Part shown: positions 12,480 through 19,451 of the stretch, one piece after another
Position numbering within the stretch: position 1 is the stretch's first letter
Layout of the letters: every line of letters begins with the position of its first letter
The notes under the pieces: generated by a model
The model's input: the letters and a program-made list of their open reading frames with translations, nothing else
What the model was told of the DNA's origin: nothing
Databases searched by the model: none
From: a virus
DNA: 20,805 bases
Virus record (IMG/VR): IMGVR_UViG_3300047444_001010
Span: 1 to 20,805 of that record
Direction: 5' to 3' (one strand)
Translations under genes and position numbers: made by a program

Positions 12480-12545
12480 TGTAACATTCAATTAGTCATC
12501 CATGTTCCATATGCTACCCTACCCTGCCGCCCCGCGTTGGGGCGG
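12480..12545 (+). promoter_or_regulatory. recurrent promoter/leader cassette, copy 7
   Basis: TGTAACATTCAATTAGTCAT (from 12480), then TATGCTA at 12510, exactly 30 bases from the start of the motif as in the 4799 copy, and a seven-pair hairpin CCGCCCC/GGGGCGG (12527-12533 with 12539-12545). GGAGG for the 12565 gene follows. The preceding 12300-12480 shows no other feature. Confidence 0.6.
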
Positions 12546-12564
12546 GCATATGGAGGTTCAAGTT

Positions 12565-12726
12565 ATGACCATCAGCAAGTCAATGTGGGCGGCTCTGTGC
12601 AACGCCGCCGAATGGCACACCGATCAACAGAAGCGGCAGCCTGAGCGGTCCAAGCAGTGGGTGTTCACAATGGAGCTGGAAAAGTATCTAAACGGCCACG
12701 TCTGCGCATGGCCGCGCTACAAGTAG
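12565..12726 (+). CDS. hypothetical small protein
   Basis: A 53-residue basic, Trp-rich product (MTISKSMWAALCNAAEWHTD, ending HVCAWPRYK). No family recognised. The start at 12565 has TGGAGG eight bases upstream; the frame is open further back only through the hairpin. First gene of a three-gene cassette with the 12736 and 12909 genes. Confidence 0.62.
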   Translation: MTISKSMWAALCNAAEWHTDQQKRQPERSKQWVFTMELEKYLNGHVCAWPRYK

Positions 12727-12735
12727 GAGCGATCC

Positions 12736-12912
12736 ATGGACTACAACGACGAACACGTCAAGGCGATGCTCCGCAATGTCTGGCGCTCGACTGGATACGA
12801 CAGCGAGCTCTTCGAGGACCAGCTGGAGCAAGAGATGAATGACAGGCGCGAGGACGAGGCGTGGCGGCGCTACCGCATGAAGAAGGTCCAGCGCGCGGCG
12901 AACCCGCGGTGA
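12736..12912 (+). CDS. hypothetical small charged protein
   Basis: A 58-residue highly charged helical product (MDYNDEHVKAMLRNVWRSTG, then a run rich in Glu, Asp and Arg). The start has AGGAG six bases upstream, formed partly from the previous stop codon. It overlaps the next gene by four bases (GTGA). No domain recognised. Reading-frame openness, ribosome site and tight packing are the support. Confidence 0.6.
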   Translation: MDYNDEHVKAMLRNVWRSTGYDSELFEDQLEQEMNDRREDEAWRRYRMKKVQRAANPR

Positions 12913-13025
12913 AGAGGCCACGTCCCATCCCGCTATGGCGCAGGGAGCTCGAGAAGATGAAGGAGGCCGAATCCCTCCCCTGCGTGATCAAACAGGTGCT
13001 CCCTAAGATCCCTACGTCCAAATAG
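12909..13025 (+). CDS. hypothetical 38-residue protein
   Basis: A GTG start overlapping the stop of the 12736 gene (GTGA) opens a short basic frame (MKRPRPIPLWRRELEKMKEA, ending LPKIPTSK) closed by TAG. Coupling by overlap suggests it is translated. Its size makes chance possible; function unknown. Confidence 0.45.
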   Translation: MKRPRPIPLWRRELEKMKEAESLPCVIKQVLPKIPTSK

Positions 13026-13245
13026 GGATAGGAATCACCCGCCGGTCAATAGTACACAGATGCGAATCATTTCAGTCCCTGGATCCTCCCTAGGATCCAT
13101 TTGGATGGCTTTCGAGGCAATGGGCGCTGTTCGGTCGCGCCGTCCAAGGAATGGATAGGATCCTGTCCCTGGAAGAGAAATACTCTAGAAATTAGGCTGA
13201 AATTTCAAGGGGGTAGGCGTCCATTTTCGGGCTGCCGGACGCAGG
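13026..13245. other. intergenic gap with inverted repeats downstream of TerL
   Basis: A 220-base gap where a plus-strand cassette and the TerL gene converge. It holds the inverted repeat TGGATCC/GGATCCA (13080-13086 with 13093-13099), a further GGATCC at 13158-13163 and several GGATAGG words. No T-tract hairpin that would make a clear terminator is visible. It could hold a packaging signal, but this rests on position alone. Confidence 0.4.
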
Positions 13246-15609
13246 CTAGTATCCGTCTATATTTCCCTTGCTCAGAGCTATCGCATGAGTGAACGCATTG
13301 AGGGCTACCTTTCCCTCCAAATCCTTCACTCCAGGGTGGAATTCACCCACCTGCCCTATTAGATGATTTCGGTCAACCCCCTTGAACATCTGTGTCTTCT
13401 CTGCTGCAAGAGACGCAATCTTCACAACTCCGTCTCGGACGGCTCCCGACACAGTGAGGGCTCTGTTGACATCGTCTAGTTCCGATTCAATCAGCAGGGC
13501 GGCATGGCCGAGTCTATCCGCTCTGTTGATGAAGACCTTGCCCGTCGTGTCATCCTGGAACCAGATGCCTTGCGCTCCCATCAACGAATTGGTGATCTGC
13601 GCATAGCGTTCCAGCTTGGCGAACATCCCGGACATCCATGTGTCTAATAGACGCGAATCCAATTCCGTGATGTCCCAGTCCAGAACGATAAGCGGATTGA
13701 AATCATTTAGATAGTGTGCGCAGAAGACACACGCCGCTCCATCCGTGTCTCGTCCAGGACGCATGTTCGTGGATATGACAGCGAAGACAGCATCGCAGTA
13801 GTTGGGAAGCGGGATCTGCACATCGGTCCTAAGATCCATCTCCTCGACGTTCAGGACCTTGCCTCGCGGGTCTGTGTCCACGCCATAGAGCATCATCAAC
13901 GAGTCTGCCCGGTTGGGCGACGCCATCCCTTTCTCGGCTTTGATGATCTGCAGCTTCCCGGTTATGGTGTGTCCATAGATGACTTGAGCCAGCTCTTGCT
14001 GGAGCTGCGTCAGGTACGGCATGGATGAATCTAAGACGATGTAGTTCTCTTCGGGTGTGTCTAAGAGTGTTCCGCCGTTCTCTTTCAATCTCTCGGACAG
14101 CTTGAACGAGTTCTCGAACAGACACCGCAGCTTCCACCATTTCTGCGATTTGATGTTCATGAAGTGGTCTTGGTTCAATCTGCCCTGAACGTCCTCGCGC
14201 TCCGGATACTCGACCTTACCCGAGGCATGAAACGGATATGTCTTAATCTTCCTGTCTCGTGTCTCGTTGATCATCTCGGCATCGCCGCGAATAGAAGCTC
14301 CCATTCCATCGGCATCATAAACGAGATCGGCAGAACCAATCTCATCGCAAAGTCTAAACGCACGTTGGAGAGAACGAAATAGATTGCTGGCTTCCCCGCT
14401 CCATTCCTCCGAACCCAGAACCTTCATGCCGCGCGCCGCGGTCCAGGCATTCTTGTCAGGGCCTTCATCGGCGACGTCCAAGGAACATTTGAGCGAGCCG
14501 GACATTTCTATTCCAAGACGCTTGTCCAGATCGATGGCAGCCTGGATCCACACCGATGGGATCAGGATACCGGCAACAGAAGCCATGTAGTTGATGTCTA
14601 TTTCCTGCGCGACCACGATCGGATCATATCTGGCGCATTGCTCCTGGTACCAAGCGTCGTCCTTGCGTGGATCGTCGCGCCAATGGATGGTCTTGATCTG
14701 CTCCGACGGCCATGTGTGTCTCTTGCGTGCAAATGGATTTCCCATCCCGTGAGCAGAGGACACATCGATCCTGCATCGCGTGGTCTGCGACAGAGCCGCG
14801 TCTACGGCATCGGGATGCTCGATGTAGGCTGCCTCATCCACGACCGTAATTGACGTGCGATCTCCGCGTCCGATATTGTCGCCGGCCTCCCCGGTGAGCG
14901 CACTGCCAGTAAGCGGAAAGGTGATACGGCAATGAGCATCTGTGTCTCGGCTCCAACCCGCGCGAAATTCGAGCGGTAGATTGTCCAAGAACTCTCGGGC
15001 TTTCCAAAAGAGACTCTTTGGATCGCCTGACTTGTCAACGTATTCGAGTTTGCGGGAACCGAAGCCACCGATGAATCCTTTATGCAGAATGGCAAGGGAA
15101 CTTAGAGTCGCGCAGGCCAGCCACGAGACGCCGATCTCACGGGACTTGTCCGTAAGGCCGTCCTTGTTGTTCCGCCACAGATCGTTGACCACCCAGTCAA
15201 CCCATTCTCTCTGCTTTGGAAACAGCACGAATGGGATCTTGGCAGGCAATCCGCGCGCGAGATTGCGGGGATCGAAGGTCACGCCCCAGTCATTGATGAA
15301 ATCTGCGGTGTGTCCATTCTTGTAGTAGGCGAGCATCCCCTTCGCAAGCTCCGGTCTCTCCCTCATGTGGGCAAGACGGGCTGCACGCTGTCGGATGATC
15401 GTCAGGTAATCTGGGTTCTTCCAATCGAAGACGTTCGAGGATAGATCGGCGGAGATCTCTTCCTCGTCAGGTTCCACGATCCTTGGGATCCGCTTCTGGC
15501 TTCGTTCCTCCGTCTTTCGGATCACGCTCGGCGAAAGGAACATCAGAGATGGGTCCTCGAGGACGTTCCTCCGTCGTGGGGCTGATCTTGAGGAGCTCTT
15601 GGTAGGCAT
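13246..15609 (-). CDS. terL: terminase large subunit with extra C-terminal domain
   Basis: A 787-residue packaging motor. The ATPase half has a deviant Walker A at residues about 155-163 (KSREIGVSW), Walker B ITVVDEA at about 254-260, and the coupling motif SSAHG at about 284-288. The nuclease half (RNase H-like) shows the acidic residues in CSLDVAD (about D378), LVYDADGMGAS (about D432/D434) and NRADSLM (about D569). TerL cuts concatemers and drives DNA into the prohead through the portal. Most TerL proteins end near residue 580 of this alignment; here about 200 further residues follow with acidic positions suggesting a second RNase H-like unit (DAVFAVIST, VLDWDITELD, IWFQDDTTG). The start overlaps TerS by 143 bases; ATG 15609 has AGGAG eleven bases upstream, while ATG 15543 has GAGGA and is an alternative. 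The coding sequence is rich in the word GACACA. Confidence 0.93.
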   Translation of the reverse strand: MPTKSSSRSAPRRRNVLEDPSLMFLSPSVIRKTEERSQKRIPRIVEPDEEEISADLSSNVFDWKNPDYLTIIRQRAARLAHMRERPELAKGMLAYYKNGHTADFINDWGVTFDPRNLARGLPAKIPFVLFPKQREWVDWVVNDLWRNNKDGLTDKSREIGVSWLACATLSSLAILHKGFIGGFGSRKLEYVDKSGDPKSLFWKAREFLDNLPLEFRAGWSRDTDAHCRITFPLTGSALTGEAGDNIGRGDRTSITVVDEAAYIEHPDAVDAALSQTTRCRIDVSSAHGMGNPFARKRHTWPSEQIKTIHWRDDPRKDDAWYQEQCARYDPIVVAQEIDINYMASVAGILIPSVWIQAAIDLDKRLGIEMSGSLKCSLDVADEGPDKNAWTAARGMKVLGSEEWSGEASNLFRSLQRAFRLCDEIGSADLVYDADGMGASIRGDAEMINETRDRKIKTYPFHASGKVEYPEREDVQGRLNQDHFMNIKSQKWWKLRCLFENSFKLSERLKENGGTLLDTPEENYIVLDSSMPYLTQLQQELAQVIYGHTITGKLQIIKAEKGMASPNRADSLMMLYGVDTDPRGKVLNVEEMDLRTDVQIPLPNYCDAVFAVISTNMRPGRDTDGAACVFCAHYLNDFNPLIVLDWDITELDSRLLDTWMSGMFAKLERYAQITNSLMGAQGIWFQDDTTGKVFINRADRLGHAALLIESELDDVNRALTVSGAVRDGVVKIASLAAEKTQMFKGVDRNHLIGQVGEFHPGVKDLEGKVALNAFTHAIALSKGNIDGY

Positions 15610-16465
15610 CGCTTGCTTGCTCCTGCGTCATCGTGTCAAAGCTCTTATACAGCTCCAGGACCACCTTGCGTTTCTCGTCGACGTTCACATCCTTGATATC
15701 TTTCCAATGCTCGGGCATCCGGTTCTTAAGCCAGAAGAATATCGCGCTCTCAGACGGAGGGAAGTAATCCTGTGTCTTGGCACGAACGACTTGCCCGCGC
15801 TTGACATCGAAGAATATCTTTTCTGTGTCCATATGGAAGCCTTGCGCTCGACGGGCAAGTCTCTTCATGATCTTCATATTGGTCTCGGACGAACGATCAT
15901 AAACCGCCTTGGAAAATTCTGGATGCACTCGAAGCCAATGTGCTATCACATCGGCGGTCACCCGAAAGAACCGAGCAAGCTCGTCTTGAGTGCTCCCGTA
16001 AACAGAGCACACGATGCGAGCGGCTTCCGCAAATTCCGGACGATATTTAGACGCGTCAGGCCCTCCAAATCGGTCAAGCACTGATTCAGACAATTCCTTG
16101 TCAAGGGAATATTTTTCCTTGAGTCTAGCATGTTCTATTTGATATGCTCGATGGAAGGCAGTCGGAGTTGCGTATCCCAGGCGGCTGCCAACGTTCTTCT
16201 TAGCTAGATTCAACAGCGCCTTGCTAAGAGGCGTGCCGTGTAGATGAGCTATCCCTGTCTTGATATCTACCTCGTCCATTGCAGGATCTTTCGGCGCCGG
16301 GCGCGGATCTTTCATCTGGCCGCTGGCAATCATCTCAAGATCAGCAGTGGAGAGCCGACGCGATCCCGGAATACGAAAGTTGGTTTTCTTCGGTGTCTTA
16401 CCGTTTGTTCCGAGGAATTGATCGGCGGCGCTCTTGGCGGATTTCTTCTGTATCTTCTTCGCCAT
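15467..16465 (-). CDS. terminase small subunit-like DNA-binding protein
   Basis: A 332-residue protein directly upstream of TerL. Residues about 148-185 (VCSVYGSTQDELARFFRVTA followed by DVIAHWLRVHPEFSKAV) form a helix-turn-helix typical of small terminase subunits, which recognise the packaging start site and regulate TerL. The N-terminus is a long basic, disordered-looking extension (MAKKIQKKSAKSAADQF) and the C-terminus is Asp/Lys/Gly-rich low complexity (DPKDGGTKPEADPKD). It is longer than most TerS proteins (usually 150-200 residues). AGAGG seven bases before the ATG fixes the start. TerL begins inside its last 48 codons in another frame. Identification rests on the HTH plus position. 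Confidence 0.8.
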   Translation of the reverse strand: MAKKIQKKSAKSAADQFLGTNGKTPKKTNFRIPGSRRLSTADLEMIASGQMKDPRPAPKDPAMDEVDIKTGIAHLHGTPLSKALLNLAKKNVGSRLGYATPTAFHRAYQIEHARLKEKYSLDKELSESVLDRFGGPDASKYRPEFAEAARIVCSVYGSTQDELARFFRVTADVIAHWLRVHPEFSKAVYDRSSETNMKIMKRLARRAQGFHMDTEKIFFDVKRGQVVRAKTQDYFPPSESAIFFWLKNRMPEHWKDIKDVNVDEKRKVVLELYKSFDTMTQEQASDAYQELLKISPTTEERPRGPISDVPFAERDPKDGGTKPEADPKDRGT

Positions 16466-16477
16466 GAAGAACCTCTA

Positions 16478-16642
16478 CTAAGCCCGGATGGCAGCACCGA
16501 AGGCGTGCCAGCCCAAAATGAGAAATAGGATGAACAACATGATGTTCGAGGCGTACGGATAGGTCGCTCCCCAACGATTGAACGGCAGCGACCACAGAAA
16601 CCACAACAGCATGATGATCCAGAAGATTAAACCGATAGGCAT
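16478..16642 (-). CDS. small two-span membrane protein (MPIGLIFW family)
   Basis: A 54-residue protein: first span MPIGLIFWIIMLLWFLWSL, a polar loop with NRWGATYPYASN, second span ILFLILGWHAFG. Short proteins beginning MPIGLIFWI with exactly this two-span layout are widespread in proteobacterial phages and prophages, commonly beside virion genes; the role is not known to me (holin-like or envelope-associated). AGGAG seven bases upstream supports the start. Its stop lies 12 bases before the TerS start, so it is probably co-transcribed with the terminase genes. Confidence 0.78.
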   Translation of the reverse strand: MPIGLIFWIIMLLWFLWSLPFNRWGATYPYASNIMLFILFLILGWHAFGAAIRA

Positions 16643-16652
16643 GGCAGTCTCC

Positions 16653-17783
16653 TCAAGTGATGGGAGTGGCCAAGCCGGGGAATGGCCGCCGGGCCACGTC
16701 TAGCGCAAGCACCGAGATCAGCGGACTCGTATCTGTTGGGACAACGTAGGTCCCGGCCGAGACAACGACATTCGGAACGATAGTGATTCCAGACAGCCGT
16801 TGAATATAGACATCGTAGGTCCCATTTGGAACCGTGAGCGTCAGAACATCGGCAGAGCGACCGAGCGCGCCCGCAGTCGAGATGATGGGACTTCCCAAAA
16901 CTGTCTTGCTGAGCTGCGGCATCCCAAGCCGGATCGTGAGATCTATCGCCTGCCCGGTCGTGTAGTCAATTCGGAAATCTGAATCCACGAACGCCGTCGT
17001 TGCAAGAGCAGTCTGCGATCCTTCGACCCGCTGCGTTCGCAGCGCAGCCGAAGTTGGAACGACAGTCATGATCTGGCTGTTGATGGTAGCGCCGCCCGAC
17101 GTACGGAAGGTCTCGAGACTGCGAATGGTCGTGTTGGCCAGAGTCCCAGCAGTCAATCTATAGTTGTATGCCCATCTCCAAATCTCACCGGGAGCAGCAA
17201 CAATCGTGCTCACTGCAACGGGGCGGAGGATAAGGGAGTTGGAAGCTGTTGGAGTCCCCGCAAATCGAAAGTCTACGGCCGGGATCCCGGTCTCGGTGAC
17301 ACCGACGGTCAAGGTCCGAACAAGACCATTGCTATTGCTGGAGCAGACCCAGCTTGTGGGAGTTACGCCGGGACTTGCCGACGTTCCGCCTCCAGCATTG
17401 GCATTTGGGTTGCTATTGATCTGAGCCGGTTCATTGAGCAGACCCTGAAGCGCAAGCGTCGACGGATCGTAGTTGAATCTAGGAACGTCTATGGCAAAGC
17501 TGGTGAGCACGCCCGTCGAGCCGAACGCCCAGCCAATAGATGCTCTCGTGAGCGCCGCGCCAACGGGTAAGGTCCCGGCCGTAAAATCAAAGGAAGATCC
17601 CTGCACTTGCACCGGGGTCTGAGGTCCGGGCAAAACAGGCCGCCCGCTGACGATCCGAACCGGAGTCGCAGGTCCAGACAGAACAGCGCCCGCGACCACC
17701 GCGTACGGAGTGGCGGGTCCGTCGTAGACAGCAGCTCCCGGTATGAACACGACGGGAGTTGCCGGACCTGGAAATGGAGGCAT
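16653..17783 (-). CDS. putative tail fibre or virion surface protein with GPATPV repeats
   Basis: A 376-residue beta-rich, Ala/Thr/Gly/Ser-rich protein with few charged residues, as in virion surface proteins. Residues 1-60 hold four repeats of about 17 residues built on (P/D/S)GPATPV (PGPATPVVFIPG, DGPATPYAVVAG, SGPATPVRIVSG, PGPQTPVQV); the last residues (PFPGLATPIT) echo the same motif. Next comes FDFTAGTLPVGAALTRASIG followed by VPRFNYDPSTLALQGLLNEP, a pattern (LTRAS...V.RF.YD....GLL.E..) common in tail-associated, possibly carbohydrate-binding, jelly-roll proteins. The C-terminal half is a mixed beta domain. The ribosome site is weak. It lies in the minus-strand backbone between the acidic 17801 gene and the terminase group. 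Structural role likely; receptor binding is inference. Confidence 0.65.
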   Translation of the reverse strand: MPPFPGPATPVVFIPGAAVYDGPATPYAVVAGAVLSGPATPVRIVSGRPVLPGPQTPVQVQGSSFDFTAGTLPVGAALTRASIGWAFGSTGVLTSFAIDVPRFNYDPSTLALQGLLNEPAQINSNPNANAGGGTSASPGVTPTSWVCSSNSNGLVRTLTVGVTETGIPAVDFRFAGTPTASNSLILRPVAVSTIVAAPGEIWRWAYNYRLTAGTLANTTIRSLETFRTSGGATINSQIMTVVPTSAALRTQRVEGSQTALATTAFVDSDFRIDYTTGQAIDLTIRLGMPQLSKTVLGSPIISTAGALGRSADVLTLTVPNGTYDVYIQRLSGITIVPNVVVSAGTYVVPTDTSPLISVLALDVARRPFPGLATPIT

Positions 17784-17800
17784 CGCTTGAACGCCTGCGA

Positions 17801-18160
17801 TCAGCGCGAACGTCGAGAACTGCGTTCAGGCGCTAGGGAGTCGGCGGTCTTGGTGGCTTGGGCGGAAGCGGCGGTCTCGGCTTCCTCGGCAGCGATCTCA
17901 GCTTCGAGATCAGCTTCAGCCGCCGCATCGGCAGCAGCCTTCTCTTCCACCAGCTCCTTGAGATCTTTGTCCTCGACCGTGAGGCTGCCCGGCGGAAGTT
18001 CCGAAATGGGCATCTCGAGAATGCGTGCATCGAGGATATCGCGGTCCATGTGCTGAAGAGCACGAGTTCCGTAGTGAGCATGGAAGGCGGCCTGCCCAGC
18101 GGCCAAGGTCGGATCCTCAGCCATCCATTCATCGTAGGTCTTCGTCGGTCCACTCGGCAT
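17801..18160 (-). CDS. acidic Ala/Glu-rich protein
   Basis: A 119-residue protein. The first half (MPSGPTKTYDEWMAEDPTLA) looks globular; the second (residues about 65-105) is an Ala/Glu/Lys/Asp run that predicts a long helix or coiled coil, ending in a basic tip (RSSRRSR). AGGAGG seven bases before the ATG is an excellent site. It starts the unit leading into the putative tail protein, so a chaperone or minor virion role is possible. No family recognised. Confidence 0.7.
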   Translation of the reverse strand: MPSGPTKTYDEWMAEDPTLAAGQAAFHAHYGTRALQHMDRDILDARILEMPISELPPGSLTVEDKDLKELVEEKAAADAAAEADLEAEIAAEEAETAASAQATKTADSLAPERSSRRSR

Positions 18161-18321
18161 CGGGTCCTCCTATGATTTCGGACTGATCCGACTCCTGAAC
18201 GAAGCAGCAAAAACCGAGAGCCGGTCTCAGACAACAGCGAAGCCCAATTATGCCATCCAAATAGCCAGAATACAAGCCCCGGCGAAAATCCAGCAATCGT
18301 TGGATGCAGCACAGGCGGGCC
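18161..18321. other. gap with no confident gene
   Basis: About 160 bases between two minus-strand genes. A frame from a GTG at 18312 reads a hydrophobic segment (GLVFWLFGW), but it has no ribosome site and would run through the 17801-18160 gene in another frame. No terminator or promoter with support is seen. Confidence 0.4.
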
Positions 18322-18804
18322 TTACGCCGTCCCCAGATCGTTTCTATTCATACGCTCGAGATTGTCTTCTAATTCTCCTCTACCGCAGCGATCCTTGTCG
18401 ATAGACCAGACAGTCAAGCAGCACTGTTGATGAAGCACCACGCGAACCCGCGGATAATGCAGGATCTTCATTATATGCGCGATGGGGAGGTTGTCGCGCG
18501 CGAGGAGGACAACGCTATCCGAGTCCAGTCCCCAACGGTCGCATCCCGACTTCCATCTCTTCAACTGCTGGAGCAATTCCAAAGCGTGCGTTCCACCCGA
18601 TCTGCCGCTCGACGAGACATACTCTTGGAACTGCATGTTCCGAAATCCAGCAACCCGTTCAAGTCCCCTGTATAATTCCGCAATATCGCTCAACGATTCC
18701 AACTGGTGATCATTGAACATCCGGAGCAACACGCCAGCAGAAACATTCCGTTCCTTGGCCTTGCGCTCGCGATCTATCCTACTCAACGTAGGGCTCCAGG
18801 CCAT
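18322..18804 (-). CDS. hypothetical basic protein
   Basis: A 160-residue basic protein (MAWSPTLSRIDRERKAKERN, then a helical middle ALELLQQLKRWKSGCDRW). Three Cys lie in the last third (one in SGCDR, two in HQQCCLTVW, one more in DRCGRG), without a regular metal site. No family recognised. Its start lies inside the last 26 bases of the 18779 gene, suggesting coupled translation with that nuclease-like protein and a role in the same DNA transaction. Confidence 0.62.
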   Translation of the reverse strand: MAWSPTLSRIDRERKAKERNVSAGVLLRMFNDHQLESLSDIAELYRGLERVAGFRNMQFQEYVSSSGRSGGTHALELLQQLKRWKSGCDRWGLDSDSVVLLARDNLPIAHIMKILHYPRVRVVLHQQCCLTVWSIDKDRCGRGELEDNLERMNRNDLGTA

Positions 18805-19219
18805 TCATGACGAGGACCAGCTGGATCATCTCATCCTCCCCAAGCCACTTGCCTTCGTCCTTCTTGAGCGCAGGCAGCAGATCTCGATTCTTGGCCGCCT
18901 CCATTTTCGGTATCTTTCCACCCATGCGCGGATACCGATAGACTCGCCACCGGATCTTCCCTTGAATGTTCTCGCAGGTGACCGTCGGGATCGCGCATGA
19001 TCCCTTCTCCTGCCAGCGGCCGATCCATGTCTTTTGACTTGGCCGTAGCACCAGATTGTCGGGAGCCTTGAGCTCCGCAAATCCGGCAGTTCCTCGGATG
19101 TCTTTGAGCAGGACATCGGGGAGTCCGCTGTCGAACGCGGGCTCCAATCGTTCGGAGTGCCAAGGCCACACCCGGCTGAAGTGCTTCCAGACATCTGCTT
19201 CTGCTTTTCCATTCTTCAT
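18779..19219 (-). CDS. VRR-NUC-like PD-(D/E)XK nuclease
   Basis: A 146-residue protein of the size of phage stand-alone VRR-NUC domains. Visible catalytic pattern: E26 in RLEPAFD, D35 in SGLPDVLLK, and E49-X-K51 in GFAELKAPD, followed by LRPSQKTWIGRW in which Q62 fits the conserved Q..W after the active site. These are Mg2+-dependent nucleases that cut branched or flap DNA; in phages they are thought to resolve recombination or packaging intermediates. AGGAGG just upstream gives a firm start. It overlaps the next gene by 26 bases and follows the exonuclease and zinc proteins, forming a DNA/RNA-processing group. Confidence 0.78.
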   Translation of the reverse strand: MKNGKAEADVWKHFSRVWPWHSERLEPAFDSGLPDVLLKDIRGTAGFAELKAPDNLVLRPSQKTWIGRWQEKGSCAIPTVTCENIQGKIRWRVYRYPRMGGKIPKMEAAKNRDLLPALKKDEGKWLGEDEMIQLVLVMNGLEPYVE

Positions 19220-19256
19220 GATGTTCCTCCTGTTGGGAACACCATGATAGCATAGA

Positions 19257-19448
19257 TCAGAAACGCCGTCGCTTCAATCTTCTGCCCCCGCACATGTCAC
19301 ACGGCAGGTTGAGGCACTCAGGGCAGTCATCTCGCACGCCGTCGATGAGCACCCATCCTTTTCCATCGCACTCCTCGCAATCGGGAACCGCAGTTCCTTT
19401 CCCGTCACACAGCGGGCATTCTTCCTCGGGATAGATCGGCTTCGGCAT
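19257..19448 (-). CDS. DnaJ-type zinc-finger mini-protein
   Basis: A 63-residue protein consisting almost only of Cys pairs: CPLCDGKG (C11, C14), CEECDGKG (C24, C27), CPEC (C42, C45) and CDMCGG (C50, C53). Two are full CXXCXGXG motifs, as in the Cys-rich domain of DnaJ, enough for two Zn2+ sites. There is no J domain. A basic end (RRLKRRRF) could contact nucleic acid. GGAGG six to seven bases upstream fixes the start. It lies three bases after the exonuclease stop, so it is translated from the same mRNA. Partner unknown. Confidence 0.75.
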   Translation of the reverse strand: MPKPIYPEEECPLCDGKGTAVPDCEECDGKGWVLIDGVRDDCPECLNLPCDMCGGRRLKRRRF

Positions 19449-19451
19449 GGC

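Noticed and set aside
18161-18321. Small membrane peptide in the gap (GLVFWLFGW segment)
   Set aside because: No start with a ribosome site, and the frame continues deep into the next gene.
18669-18681. TGTATAATTCCGC on the plus strand, like the leader motif copy at 8540
   Set aside because: It lies inside the minus-strand gene 18322-18804 and no plus-strand gene or hairpin follows.
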